Shown here: piece by piece, positions 16,016 through 25,680 of the stretch
Layout of the letters: each line of letters begins with the position of its first letter
Numbering within the stretch: the stretch's first letter is position 1
Origin: Bog-473 sp963779735
Lineage (GTDB): Bacteria > Actinomycetota > Acidimicrobiia > Acidimicrobiales > RAAP-2
DNA: 64,000 nucleotides
Reading direction: 5' to 3'
NCBI GenBank assembly: GCA_963779735.1
Contig: CAVZZJ010000007.1
Location: 62,001 to 126,000, forward strand
Made by a program: the position numbers and the translations under genes
The notes under the pieces: generated by a model
Databases searched by the model: none
Seen by the model: only the letters and a program-made list of their open reading frames with translations
What the model was told of the DNA's origin: nothing

Positions 16016-17458
16016 CTACACCCCGGATTCGGCCCTGATGACGCCTGCGGCGATGGCGTCGACGAGCGCTTTGTGGTCGTCGGAGTTCTGGTCGGCATAG
16101 TTACGGGCGAACTCGACCATTGCCCGGTCAAAGGTACTGCTCGCGCCGAGATACGAACCGATGGCGATGGCATCGCCCGATCGCGCGTGAGCCCTCGCCA
16201 ACGTCCACCCACACATCTGGCCGTAGATGGCGAATCCCTCCGGGGGCATCGTTTCGATATCGGCCGACGCCTTCCAATCCCAAAGTTGTCGAAAATAGAA
16301 GTCCCGCTTGACGCCGTCGGGGGAGAGGCTTCTCTCCCAACCGAGGAAGATGTCACTGGCCGCCTGCATGAGTCTTTGGCCCTCGACCACCCTTTGACCA
16401 TGATTTTCAAACGCGCTCTTGGCAACGAACCGCTCGAGCACCGAGGCTTCTGCCTCCTTGACCTGTATGAAGAGCGGGTCGTCGTTGTCACGCCCGAGCA
16501 TGAGCGCAACCCAGGCTCGGGTTCCGACGCTCCCGACGCCGACGACTTTTCGCGCCAAGTGGACGAATCGATAACTCTCCAACAGGCGACGTCTATCGCC
16601 GGCCAGGGAGCGGCGATAGGAACGCATCGCCCGATGAATCACGTCCTCGATCTGCTCGGCTTCCAGCTCATTGAACAGCTCCTCGACCGGCACGATGAGT
16701 GGAGGATCGCTCTTGATCCGCAGCTCCCCGTCCACCTCGCACGTGAGCTTGGCCAAAGCCTTCAACCGGTCCTTCGTTTGCGCTTTGGCTACCTGTCGCT
16801 GGAAGTTCGTCACCACATCGCGGCTAGCGTCAGCACCCCAACGTGCCATGATGCTCGCCAGGTCGAGGCGCTCATACCAGACATCGAGGTTTCGCTCACC
16901 GGCGAACTGTCGCATCGCCTCGCGGTAGGACCGGACCGACCTGACGACTAGCTCGCCTCGAAGCTTCATATCAAAGTTCCTGCTTCGTGCGGCGACCTCG
17001 ATACTCGCTGCGAGTCGTTTCACGTCCCACTCGAATGGGCCGGGGTTGGTCTCGTCGAAGTCATTGAGATCGAAGACGAAGTCCCGCTCCGGGGAGGCGA
17101 ATCCGCCGAAGTTGGCCAGGTGGGCATCACCACAGAGCTGCACTTCCAGCCCCGTCCGGGCGACCGAGGATAGATCGGCGGCCATCGGATAGGCGGCGCC
17201 CCGATAGTAGGAAAAGGGCGACGCGGCCATCCGCCCATGGCGAATCGGCACCAGATCGGGGGCCCGGGTCGACGCTTGCTCGCCGAGTAGCTCAAGAGGG
17301 TCGCAGGTGCGTTGGGCGAGGGACCACTCTCCCTGCTTTGAGCGGGGCGCCCGTGAGCGTGCCGCCTTCCCTGCTGCCGCTCTCTCTTGTGCCGAGAGGT
17401 GCTGTTGGCGTCCTTTGGTTCTGGCCTCTTTGATTGCAACCGTCATCTCAGTACCCAT
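16016..17458 (-). CDS. DUF2252 family protein
   Basis: This 480-aa protein has the DUF2252 signature: LVPIRHGRMAASPFSYYRGAA at about 85-105, CGDAHLANFGGF and FVFDLNDFDE, then EWDVKRLAAS and later VGVGSVGTRAW. The GDAHLANFG...DFDE pattern resembles the catalytic loop and metal-binding Asp of aminoglycoside phosphotransferase-like kinases, so ATP-dependent phosphotransfer is possible but unproven. The N-terminus is lysine/arginine rich. The ATG at 17458 is preceded by GGGAGG at a suitable distance; the longer upstream frame lacks coding character. It is monocistronic. Confidence 0.85.
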   Translation of the reverse strand: MGTEMTVAIKEARTKGRQQHLSAQERAAAGKAARSRAPRSKQGEWSLAQRTCDPLELLGEQASTRAPDLVPIRHGRMAASPFSYYRGAAYPMAADLSSVARTGLEVQLCGDAHLANFGGFASPERDFVFDLNDFDETNPGPFEWDVKRLAASIEVAARSRNFDMKLRGELVVRSVRSYREAMRQFAGERNLDVWYERLDLASIMARWGADASRDVVTNFQRQVAKAQTKDRLKALAKLTCEVDGELRIKSDPPLIVPVEELFNELEAEQIEDVIHRAMRSYRRSLAGDRRRLLESYRFVHLARKVVGVGSVGTRAWVALMLGRDNDDPLFIQVKEAEASVLERFVAKSAFENHGQRVVEGQRLMQAASDIFLGWERSLSPDGVKRDFYFRQLWDWKASADIETMPPEGFAIYGQMCGWTLARAHARSGDAIAIGSYLGASSTFDRAMVEFARNYADQNSDDHKALVDAIAAGVIRAESGV

Positions 17459-17617
17459 AGCCTTGCGCGCCTCCCTGGCGATTGGCGTCTCCCCGCTCGA
17501 AGAAATCAGGACTCCGTCGAGGGACCTACCTAGGCAACGACTAGGGATCCTAGGCCCTTTCTTGTGAACGTGCCCGAGACCCATGGCTGAAGAGTTCCTC
17601 CTCGTTAGGATGCTCCT

Positions 17618-18013
17618 GTGGGCGAGGCCCTGGCGATCGTTGCAGCTATGGCGTTCGCGTTGGGAAGCGTGCTCCAGCAGAAGGGCACCATCGAAACCGA
17701 GGCCACCGAGGACGATCCGCGGTTTTTGATCCAGATCCTGCACAAACCGATTTGGCTGGCGGGTGCGATCTCACAAGCCGTGGGATGGGTCCTGCAAGCA
17801 GCCGCCCTCGATCGAGCGTCGCTCATGGTGGTTCAGGCCCTTGCAACAGTCGGCGCTGAAGACCGGCGTGCTGGCACCGGCACTGGCTTCGAGCAACTCC
17901 GTCTCGTTATTCGCGAGCGTCGTTCTCGGCATTGTCCTATACGGGGAGACCCTCTCCAAGAGCGGCGGTGCCAACGTTGGCTCGGCCTACATCGGATTGG
18001 CGATAGCCATTAG
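17618..18013 (+). pseudogene. EamA/DMT-type transporter, internally deleted
   Basis: The N-terminus (MGEALAIVAAMAFALGSVLQ, then KPIWLAG) through LMVVQALATV matches a drug/metabolite-transporter-like membrane protein. At about 17850 the frame changes, and the rest (ALKTGVLAPALASSNSVSLF, VVLGIVLYGETLSKSGG) is the last pair of helices of the same family in another frame. Roughly the middle third of the usual ~290 aa is missing. At about 18010 it runs directly into an MFS fragment. Both joints look like deletions. Confidence 0.75.
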
Positions 18014-18780
18014 TGATCTTCGTGCTGGGGATCCTGGCGGCGGACAACAACCTCATTCTTATGGCGATCTTGCTCGTAATCGGGGCGTTACTTCTCGGAG
18101 TGTTCTTCATGTGGATCCGCCCTCGTGAACGCGCCGGAAAGGAGGCGTTGCTCTCAACGAAGCTTTTCCACAATCGCACGTCGAACCTCGGACTCGCCAC
18201 CCAGAACATCCAGTGGCTTATGCTGATGGGAACGTCGTTCGTGGTGTCCGCATACTTGCAGGTCGTGCGTGGGTAAAGCGCCATTCAAACTGGCGTGATT
18301 TTCACGGCTGCCACCCTGGGTATTTTGGCATCGTCTCTTGCAGCTGGCCGGCTTGCCAAGCGGTTCTCGCAGAAGAGTCTCATTCTGGCAGGGTTCGTAA
18401 CGACCATCGCAGGCGTGGGCTTTCTCCTGGGCATCGTCAAACACTCCCCAAGCGCATGGGCCTTCGCTCCTGGACTCTTGCTCATCGGCCTCGGACTCGG
18501 TGTGATGCTTACCCCGTCCGTCAATGGCGTGCAGTCAGCGTTTCCCGAACAGCTTCAAGGCGAGATATCCGGGTTGTCCCGCAGCATCTCCAACCTCGGT
18601 TCGACGTTCGGCACGGCCATCGCTGGCACAATCCTGGTTTCCGGCCTCACGACCCCCGCCCGGTCGTACGCGCTTGCCATGATCGTGGTGGGCGTTTTCG
18701 GTTTCGCCGGGCTGGCTGCGACGGTCCTCCTTCGCAGCCCCTCGCCGACACGATCGCTTGAGCCATCGTTCGAGCCTTGA
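18013..18780 (+). pseudogene. MFS (DHA2/EmrB-like) transporter C-terminal half with an in-frame stop
   Basis: The frame begins inside a protein (VIFVLGILAADNN) and gives the middle of an EmrB/QacA-type 14-helix exporter: STKLFHNRTSNLGLATQNIQ, then FVVSAYLQVVRG. A TAA at 18274-18276 stands where relatives have a Tyr codon before SAIQTGVIF, and the frame then continues unbroken to 18780 (RLAKRFSQKSLILAGFVTT, LTPSVNGVQSAFPEQLQGEI, SGLSRSISNLGSTFGTAIAG). The N-terminal half is absent, and the 5' joint is the EamA remnant. It is non-functional on three counts. Confidence 0.8.
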
Positions 18781-18998
18781 GGTTTGTCGCAATGAAACTC
18801 AAGAGACAGCAGCCGGACCCGTGACGCGCAGTTTACGAACCATTCGCTCTCCGAGTGGACGCCGTTCGAGCAGCCATGGGCAGGGCATGGCCCGGTCGCG
18901 TCGCGTCCATGTCACCGACGCGCTAGCCGTTGCGGATTGCTCCCAAGGGTAGAGCAACTACCCATGACGGGGTAGTTCGTTTCCACCCGGTCGATTCC

Positions 18999-19316
18999 AT
19001 GGTGGATTGGCGATGTCTGATGCACCTTGCCGACGACAAGATGGACCCGGTACTTGAGATCTGGATCGAAGATGGCCCGACCTCCGTGCTCGTACGACTG
19101 GTTGGTGTTGCCGACCGCCCAACGAGTAGGTCGCTCCTGTTCATCATCGATCAACTATTCGACGAGGGCTTTCGCCAGTTGACGATCGTTGTGACCGGAG
19201 CCCAGGTTGCGCTCAACGGAGTGAGGGCCTCGACGCTCTCTCAGGGACGGGCCAGTGGGCAAGGTCGGGCGACTCTATGGGAGGGCTTTCCATTTGATCT
19301 GCCGGTCAGAGGGTAA
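18999..19316 (+). CDS. STAS-like small protein (hypothetical)
   Basis: A ~105-aa protein whose core (MDPVLEIWIEDGPTSVLVRL, then SLLFIIDQLFDEGFRQLTIV and VTGAQVALNG) has the strand-helix-strand order of a STAS/anti-sigma-antagonist domain. The usual phosphorylatable Ser/Thr in the DSxG loop is not clear, so a regulatory role is doubtful. In-frame starts exist at 18999, 19020 and 19041, and none has a strong ribosome binding site. It lies upstream of the P-type ATPase gene with ~150 bp between. The fold call is tentative. Confidence 0.45.
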   Translation: MVDWRCLMHLADDKMDPVLEIWIEDGPTSVLVRLVGVADRPTSRSLLFIIDQLFDEGFRQLTIVVTGAQVALNGVRASTLSQGRASGQGRATLWEGFPFDLPVRG

Positions 19317-19465
19317 GGTTGATCGGAGTTGCCCTGACACCAACGAGGCAGGTGTCGAGCCACCTGGTAGTGAAGGAAGGCTGACATTCGCCAGTCGTCA
19401 CGCTGGAGCGGATAGTGGGGAGGCAAGCCAATGGGTCATCCGATTAGAAACACGGTGAAGTGGTG

Positions 19466-22228
19466 ATGCCAGCTACACAGGTAACCAGTGAGTCTTCACC
19501 GCCGGCCGAAGAGCGCTGGTGCGCCCTTGACCCCGCGGTGGTCGTCGCCAAGCTCGGGGTGGTCGTGGATTCTGGCCTTTCCGCCACTGAGGCCCGGGAG
19601 CGGCTTGGGCGGGACGGTCCGAACTCACTGCCAGTAGAGCAACCACCATCGGCGGTTCGACGTTTCCTGGCTGAGTATACGAGCTACATGCAGCTCATTC
19701 TGGTGGGAGCGGCGATCGTTTCGCTGGCGATCAAGGAGTGGACCACCGCTATCGTATTGGTCGTCATTTCGCTGTTCAATGCGGTGGTGGGTCTGCGCCA
19801 GGCGGGGAAGGCCGAGAGCGCAATGAACGCACTTCAATCGATGATGAAGGCGACGGCACGTGTGCGGCGCGATGGGGCGGAGGCACAGATCCCAGCGGAG
19901 CAGCTGGTGGTCGGCGACGTTGTGCTGATCGCCGCGGGTGACGAGGTACCAGCGGACGGGCGGATTGTGTCGTCGAGCGCGCTCCAGATCGATGAGTCGG
20001 CGTTGACGGGCGAAAGCCTACCGTCGGCGAAGGACACCGCCACACTGTCTGACAGGGAAGTCGGACCCGGTGAGCAGTCAAATATGGCCTTCATGCACAC
20101 CCCCGTAACTCACGGCAGCGGGGTGGTGGTCGTCACCGGGACCGGAAGCAACACCGAGGTCGGGAAGATCGCACACATGCTTTCGGGGACGGCGAAGGAG
20201 GAGACACCGCTCACGAAGCAGATGAACACCCTCACGCTGTGGATCGTGGCCGCCGCTGGCCTCACGATGATCGTGATGTTCGCGCTCGGCCTGAGTCGTG
20301 GTCAGTCGTGGACGATGCTGTTCGACACCGCCGTTGCGCTGGCCATCGCAGCGATTCCACTTGCTCTGCCGATGGTCGTTCAGGTGGTCCTTTCGCTCGG
20401 TAGCGTCGAGCTTGCGAAGGAGAAGGCGATCGTCAAAGACTTGCCTTCGGTCGAGACACTCGGGTTCACATCGGCGATCAATTCGGACAAGACCGGGACA
20501 CTGACGATGAATCAGATGACGGTCGTCGAGGTCGTTGATCCGACGGACCGCTATGCGATCACGGGAAGCGGTTATAGCTTGGAGGGGAAGATCACCCACC
20601 CGGCCGGCAAAACCGACACGATTGAGGCGGCAATTCTTCCGTACGTCATCGCCAGCGACGCCACGCTTGTCGAGGGCAAGGTCGTGGGGGATCCAACCGA
20701 GGGTGCCCTGCTCGTGCTGGCGCATAAGGCTGGCATGTCTATTGATACGACCCGTGATCAGCTACCACGAATCGCGACCCTGCCGTTCGACCCCACGTAC
20801 AAGCTCATGGCCACCTTCAACCAGGCTAAGGACGAGTCCGGGAACGACATCGTCCGGTGCTTCGTCAAGGGTGCGGCGCCAGCGGTGATGGCGCGCGCAG
20901 CCACTGCCTTGTCGAACGGAACAAGTATCGCCTGGGACGACACGCTCCGTTTGGGTGCCGAACAGAACGCGCGGCGGATGGGAGAGGCCGGCCTTCGCGT
21001 CATGGCGGGCGCGTTCCGCGATCTTGATGCAGCGACCTTTGACCCGAACGGCGATCTCCTCGTGCTGGTCGAGCGCTTGGAGGTCACAAGCCTCGTTGGG
21101 ATGGTCGACCCGCCTCGAACAGAGTCGAAGGCCGCAGTAGCTGAAGCGCAGGCGGCGCACATACAGGTGAGGATGGTGACCGGTGATGACGTTATCACCG
21201 GGGCCGCGATCGCCAAACAGCTCGACATCCCTGGTGAGGCCATCCTGGGTGCCGATTTCGCCGCTCTATCTGAAAAGGAGCGCCTCGAGCGGATCGAGCA
21301 CATCGGCGTCGTTGGCCGAGTCGCCCCAGAGCACAAGGTCCTGCTGGCTGAGACACTCAAGAAGAAAGGCCACGTCGTTGCCATGACCGGCGACGGCGTC
21401 AACGACGCCCCCGCCATCAAGGCGGCCGACATCGGGGTTGCCATGGGAAGTGGCACCGAGGTGGCGAAGAACGCAGGACGGATGATCCTCTCGGACGACA
21501 ATTTCGCCACCATCGTCTTTGCGGTTGGTCAGGGCCGCAAGCTCTTTGACAACCTCAACAAGTACATCCGCTTTGTCCTGCTCGAGCTGGTTGCGTTTGT
21601 CCTCACCTTTCTCGGCGCGAGCTTGCTGGATCTCGCCGCCGGACAGCCCTTCACCCCGGCGCAAATCCTCTGGATCAACTTCGCCGTCAACGCACCCTTC
21701 GGCGTCGCGCTGGGGTTCGACAAGGAGACGCCCGGCTTAATGCGCCGCCAGCCTCGTCCACGTGGACAGTCCATCCTGACCATCCCCGTCATGTTCACTA
21801 GCGGCCTCGTCGGTCTCTACATTGCTGTTGGCAATCTGGGAATGATCGCATTCGGGAACAATCACTACGGCAATATCGACGTTGGTCGGTCGATTGGCCT
21901 GGTTGCCTTCTCACTGATGCTTGTGGTCGCCGCTTTCGAGGCGCGCAGCGAGACGGAGACCATTTTCTCCGTCGACACCTTCAATAGCTCGCGAATGAAC
22001 CGGATCGCTCTGGCGGAACTAGCCGGAGCATTCCTCGTCACCCAGGCAGATTTTTTGCAGCGACTCCTCGGTACGACCCAGCTGACCCCCCGACAGTGGG
22101 GTTTGGCACTGTCCGCCGCCGTCGTGCTACTCCTCTTATGGGAGGCCGGAAAGTGGATCGCACGTCGAAGGATGAGTGCTCCCGTGCCATTGCCGGTGGC
22201 CAATCGCGTGACTGAGCCCTCCCTCTGA
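19466..22228 (+). CDS. P-type cation-transporting ATPase (P2/P3-like)
   Basis: This 920-aa inner-membrane ATP-driven ion pump has an N-terminal cation-ATPase domain (ALDPAVVVAKLGVVVDSGLS), actuator motif TGES at ~181-184, phosphorylation motif NSDKTGTLT with Asp341, KGA in the nucleotide-binding domain (CFVKGAAPAVMARA), hinge motif MTGDGVNDAPAIKAADIG with Asp643, and six C-terminal membrane helices. The ion-binding stretch before the P-domain reads AAIPLALPMVVQV (~P298) where SERCA-like P2A pumps have PEGLP, so the calcium-ligand Glu is absent. The resemblance is closer to P3A proton pumps at this spot. GTG codons at 19460 and 19463 precede ATG 19466. The PPK2 gene follows 47 bp downstream on the same strand, so co-expression is likely. 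Confidence 0.9.
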   Translation: MPATQVTSESSPPAEERWCALDPAVVVAKLGVVVDSGLSATEARERLGRDGPNSLPVEQPPSAVRRFLAEYTSYMQLILVGAAIVSLAIKEWTTAIVLVVISLFNAVVGLRQAGKAESAMNALQSMMKATARVRRDGAEAQIPAEQLVVGDVVLIAAGDEVPADGRIVSSSALQIDESALTGESLPSAKDTATLSDREVGPGEQSNMAFMHTPVTHGSGVVVVTGTGSNTEVGKIAHMLSGTAKEETPLTKQMNTLTLWIVAAAGLTMIVMFALGLSRGQSWTMLFDTAVALAIAAIPLALPMVVQVVLSLGSVELAKEKAIVKDLPSVETLGFTSAINSDKTGTLTMNQMTVVEVVDPTDRYAITGSGYSLEGKITHPAGKTDTIEAAILPYVIASDATLVEGKVVGDPTEGALLVLAHKAGMSIDTTRDQLPRIATLPFDPTYKLMATFNQAKDESGNDIVRCFVKGAAPAVMARAATALSNGTSIAWDDTLRLGAEQNARRMGEAGLRVMAGAFRDLDAATFDPNGDLLVLVERLEVTSLVGMVDPPRTESKAAVAEAQAAHIQVRMVTGDDVITGAAIAKQLDIPGEAILGADFAALSEKERLERIEHIGVVGRVAPEHKVLLAETLKKKGHVVAMTGDGVNDAPAIKAADIGVAMGSGTEVAKNAGRMILSDDNFATIVFAVGQGRKLFDNLNKYIRFVLLELVAFVLTFLGASLLDLAAGQPFTPAQILWINFAVNAPFGVALGFDKETPGLMRRQPRPRGQSILTIPVMFTSGLVGLYIAVGNLGMIAFGNNHYGNIDVGRSIGLVAFSLMLVVAAFEARSETETIFSVDTFNSSRMNRIALAELAGAFLVTQADFLQRLLGTTQLTPRQWGLALSAAVVLLLLWEAGKWIARRRMSAPVPLPVANRVTEPSL

Positions 22229-22275
22229 GCTCTTGACCACATCGCAGTCGCGTCACCCATAGGAGGAACGAGGAT

Positions 22276-23106
22276 ATGGCCACCAAGAAGGACGAAAAGG
22301 ACAATGACCAGGAAGTTCAACCTAGTCGGCCACCAAAGATGAAGCGCAAAGAGTACGAGCGGGAAATGAAAGTTCTGCACGCCGAACTTGTCGCCGTGCA
22401 GGAGTGGGTCAGGGCGACTGGAGCAAAGATCTGCATTGTGTTCGAAGGCCGCGACACCGCCGGGAAGGGAGGCACGATCAAGCGAATAACCGAACGGGTG
22501 AGCCCACGCGTATTCCGGGTCGTCGCCCTGCCTGCCCCCAACGAGCGGGAGAAGTCGCAGATGTACATACAGCGGTACATCCAACACTTTCCAGCGGCCG
22601 GCGAGGTCGTAATCTTCGACCGCAGTTGGTACAACCGAGCGGGCGTCGAGCCGGTAATGGGATTCTGCACGCAGGATGAAACAAAGAGATTCCTCGATCA
22701 GCTGCCGGGGGTTGAAAAAGCCATGGTTGACTCTGGGATCCTATTGCTCAAGTACTGGCTCGAGGTCGGCCCTGACGAGCAGACCCGCCGCCTGGAAAGT
22801 CGTATCAAAGACCCTCGGAAGATCTGGAAGCTGTCTGACATGGACTTGCGGTCCTACAGTCGCTGGTACGACTACTCACGAGCTAGGGACGCCATGTTCG
22901 CCGCGAGTGACACCGCTTGGGCACCCTGGTATGTCGCACACACCGACGACAAGAAGCGAGGTCGGCTCAACATCATCAGCCACCTGCTCAGCCAGATACC
23001 GTACGAGCCGCTCACCCCGCGTGACGTCACCCTGCCGAAGCGCGCGAAGGCCGATGGCTACGCCGAGCCAAACCTTCCGCTGCGGTACGTCCCCACGCCC
23101 TTTTAG
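22276..23106 (+). CDS. ppk2: polyphosphate kinase 2 (PPK2 family)
   Basis: This 276-aa protein has the full PPK2 signature: Walker A in FEGRDTAGKGGTIKRITE (~54-71), Walker B in VVIFDRSWYNRAGVEPVMGF (~113-132), and the lid-module motif RIKDPRKIWKLSDMD (~178-192), followed by WYDYSRARDAMF. The length is that of a single-domain class I PPK2. These cytoplasmic enzymes transfer phosphate between polyphosphate and nucleoside diphosphates, in most cases favouring NDP to NTP. ATG is preceded by AGGAGG. The location directly after a P-type ATPase gene suggests a role in energy supply during ion stress (inference). Confidence 0.93.
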   Translation: MATKKDEKDNDQEVQPSRPPKMKRKEYEREMKVLHAELVAVQEWVRATGAKICIVFEGRDTAGKGGTIKRITERVSPRVFRVVALPAPNEREKSQMYIQRYIQHFPAAGEVVIFDRSWYNRAGVEPVMGFCTQDETKRFLDQLPGVEKAMVDSGILLLKYWLEVGPDEQTRRLESRIKDPRKIWKLSDMDLRSYSRWYDYSRARDAMFAASDTAWAPWYVAHTDDKKRGRLNIISHLLSQIPYEPLTPRDVTLPKRAKADGYAEPNLPLRYVPTPF

Positions 23107-23161
23107 GCGGCACGTGTGGACGGCCACGACCTCTCCTTTGGCGTCCTCTTCTCGGGACACC

Positions 23162-25045
23162 TCAGAGGCCGACCTCGTCGGGCGTGAAGATGGTGATCTG
23201 CGCATTGGTAGTGCTCATCTGGTTAGTTCCGTTCGTAGTGAACGCTGCCTCGTCTCCTACGTCGCGGTGATCGCCGTTGTCGAGAACCTCGGTCCGTTCG
23301 GCCCTCTCCCATGCTGAAGCCTCGCCGGAGACGTCACGTCCGCCACGTGTCCACGATGCAGCTGCCGCCAACAGGCTGGCCACGATGGCGAAGTCGAGAG
23401 CGGCATTGAGGCCCGATCGAAACGGCGTGGCAATCAGCGATGGGAAGAAACTCCGACCCGTCAGCGTCGCCTGCTGGGCGGTGCTGAGGTGAGACAAGAC
23501 GCTTGGGCCTACAAGATGCTGCACCGGGTTGTAGCCCAAGAATGCGGCGAAGAGAGTGGAGACTGGGGGCAAGTGTGAGACCCGCATGGCTGCGCGTTTT
23601 GACACGCCGTGGGCGACCAGACCGTGGTAGAGACTGGCCGGCAACAAGGGGGAGAGCCCGACGATGAGCAAGGTGAAGAAGATCCCGATGGAGAGGACCT
23701 GGGCAGAGTTGATGAAGGTTGTGTTCATTCCCGACCCCGCCCCCCGGTGCTCAGGCGGAAGGCTGTTCATAACCGCGGCCCGGTTCGGTGAGCCGAACAT
23801 GGACATGCTAAGCCCCAGGGCAAAGAGCAGTAGGGCGAAGATCGGGTAGGAAAAGTCAATCGGCATGAACTCCAGCAACGCGAAGCAGACGGCGCTGGCG
23901 ATCGGGCCACCGCTGGTGAACGGTCGGGCGCCGTAGTGGTCGGAGAGGACACCCGAGATGGGGCCCGACAGCAAGAAGCCCGCGGTGAGGGGGAGCATGG
24001 CGAGGCCAGCCCACAAGGGCGTGCGGGCGAAGTCATAGCCGTGGAGGGGCAGCCAGATTCCCTGCAGCCAGATGATGAGCATGAACATGAGTCCGCCTTG
24101 ACTGAGCGCCATCAGGAAGCTGGCGAAGACCCCGGCCGAAAAGGCGCGGATCTTGAATAACTGGAGGCGGAACATCGGTTGGGCGACCTTGGTCTCTATG
24201 ATCGCGAAGGCGACCAGGAGCACGACGCCGAGCGCCAGACAGGTGAGGACGAACGGATTCGTCCAGCCCATTGTGTTGCGCCGGTAGGGCTCGATCCCAT
24301 AGGTGATGCCAACCATCACCAAAATGAGCCCGAGGGCAAAGGTGATGTTGCCCGGCCAGTCGATCTTCGCCGGTCGTCGTTCGCTCAACTCGCGCAGCTT
24401 GAGGTAGCCCACGACGGTGGCAAACAGACCGATGGGTACTGTGACCAAGAAGATGAGCCGCCAGTTGATCGGGGCCAAGATGCCGCCGAGTACCAGCCCT
24501 ATGAACGTCCCGCTCATCGCCGCTGCCTGGTTGACGCCCATGGCCATCCCGCGTTGGTAGCGGGGGAAGGCGTCGGTCAAGATGGCGCTTGAGTTCGCCA
24601 TCAGCATGGCGGCGCCGACTCCCTGGAAGACCCGCAGTACGATCAACCAGATTCCCGCCGCATGACCCGACATCCAGGTCACGGTGAGGAGGAGCGAGAA
24701 GAAGGTGAAGATGGCAAAGCCGAGATTGTAGGTGCGGACCCTGCCATAGATGTCGCCGAGGCGTCCCAACGTGGTCACCAAGACGCTGGTCACCACCAAG
24801 AAGCCCAGAATCATCCACAACAAGAAAAAGCTGTTGCCCGCCTCGAGAGGGTCAATGCCGATGCCCCGGAAGATGTCGGGCAGAGCGATCAGCGTGATGG
24901 TGCCGTCGATGGTCGCCATGAGCATGCCCAGGGTGGATATGAAAAGGGCAACCCATTTGTAGTTGGGCGATATCGGCGCTTCGACGTTGGGCCCGCCGAG
25001 ACGAAATTCCCTCGCGCTCGATAGTGGACGCGTCACGGCACTCAT
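23162..25045 (-). CDS. MFS multidrug exporter, DHA2 (EmrB/QacA) family
   Basis: This 627-aa membrane protein is somewhat longer than the usual ~500-550 aa. It has about 14 hydrophobic segments, DHA2 motif A-like LGRLGDIYGRVR, motif C-like GVNQAAAMSGTFIGLVLGG, and the family N-terminus ISTLGMLMATIDGTITLIAL with the conserved Asp in helix 1. The final ~60 residues after the last helix are a hydrophilic tail (RGGRDVSGEASAWERAERTE onwards). It should export hydrophobic drugs or metabolites by proton antiport. It lies 106 bp downstream of the MarR-type gene on the same strand, so it is the probable target of that regulator and of the palindrome at 25681. Confidence 0.88.
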   Translation of the reverse strand: MSAVTRPLSSAREFRLGGPNVEAPISPNYKWVALFISTLGMLMATIDGTITLIALPDIFRGIGIDPLEAGNSFFLLWMILGFLVVTSVLVTTLGRLGDIYGRVRTYNLGFAIFTFFSLLLTVTWMSGHAAGIWLIVLRVFQGVGAAMLMANSSAILTDAFPRYQRGMAMGVNQAAAMSGTFIGLVLGGILAPINWRLIFLVTVPIGLFATVVGYLKLRELSERRPAKIDWPGNITFALGLILVMVGITYGIEPYRRNTMGWTNPFVLTCLALGVVLLVAFAIIETKVAQPMFRLQLFKIRAFSAGVFASFLMALSQGGLMFMLIIWLQGIWLPLHGYDFARTPLWAGLAMLPLTAGFLLSGPISGVLSDHYGARPFTSGGPIASAVCFALLEFMPIDFSYPIFALLLFALGLSMSMFGSPNRAAVMNSLPPEHRGAGSGMNTTFINSAQVLSIGIFFTLLIVGLSPLLPASLYHGLVAHGVSKRAAMRVSHLPPVSTLFAAFLGYNPVQHLVGPSVLSHLSTAQQATLTGRSFFPSLIATPFRSGLNAALDFAIVASLLAAAASWTRGGRDVSGEASAWERAERTEVLDNGDHRDVGDEAAFTTNGTNQMSTTNAQITIFTPDEVGL

Positions 25046-25151
25046 GTGGGTAGGCCATTCATCGCGGGAGGGTACTCAGTTCCAACAACACGATGCCGGC
25101 GACCCCGGCGAGCCACTGCCAACTGTGGCGACGCCGATGAATGAGGCCGTC

Positions 25152-25676
25152 TCATACACCGGCAGACTCTTGTTCTTGGAGTCGTCCTGCCAGTTGTTCG
25201 AGTACAGCCACCGAATCGGCCAGGCGGCGTCTGTCACTCGCTGACATCAGAGCAATGGCCGAAACCAGCATCGCCACCCGACGGTCGTGAAACGCCCCGA
25301 CCTTGCGTCGCATGGCGGGGGCGAGGTCGAGGCGTGCCACCCGTCGATCTTGTTGATCAACCCGGCGGGTCAGCAGATGCTCATCGGTCAGCTGACGAAC
25401 CAGAGTGCTCACGGTGTTGGGAGCCAGCCGGAGTTCTTCGGCCGCTTGGGTCACCGACACTCCAGGACGGCGCAGGACGAGGCGAACCAAGTCGAGCTGC
25501 GAGCCGGTAAGGGTGGAGAGCTCAACTGGTTGTCGGGCCAGGAGCCGTCCACTCCGACGGATGGATGCCATCACCGTCAAAAGCTCGTCTGCGTGAGCGA
25601 CCACTTCATAGGGCTCATCTCGGTGACCTGGTCGTTCTGCCTGTAGTGCGGTGTTGGCAGAAGACTCCGGCGGCAT
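25152..25676 (-). CDS. MarR-family transcriptional regulator
   Basis: This 174-aa winged-helix protein has LTGSQLDLVRLVLRRPGVSV, the recognition helix region TQAAEELRLAPNTVSTLVRQ and the beta-wing DQQDRRVARLDLAP. MarR proteins are dimers that bind palindromic operators and release DNA when a phenolic or lipophilic ligand binds. The start ATG 25674-25676 is 4 nt from a perfect 31-bp palindrome that also carries TATACT, 6 nt from the ATG; that spacing implies a leaderless transcript and autoregulation. It is co-directional with the DHA2 exporter downstream. The call is firm and the target is inferred. Confidence 0.9.
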   Translation of the reverse strand: MPPESSANTALQAERPGHRDEPYEVVAHADELLTVMASIRRSGRLLARQPVELSTLTGSQLDLVRLVLRRPGVSVTQAAEELRLAPNTVSTLVRQLTDEHLLTRRVDQQDRRVARLDLAPAMRRKVGAFHDRRVAMLVSAIALMSASDRRRLADSVAVLEQLAGRLQEQESAGV

Positions 25677-25680
25677 ATCC

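Noticed and set aside
18930..18998. TTG start for the STAS-like gene at 18930
   Set aside because: TTG without a ribosome binding site is less likely than the downstream ATGs, and the extra residues show no similarity to the domain.
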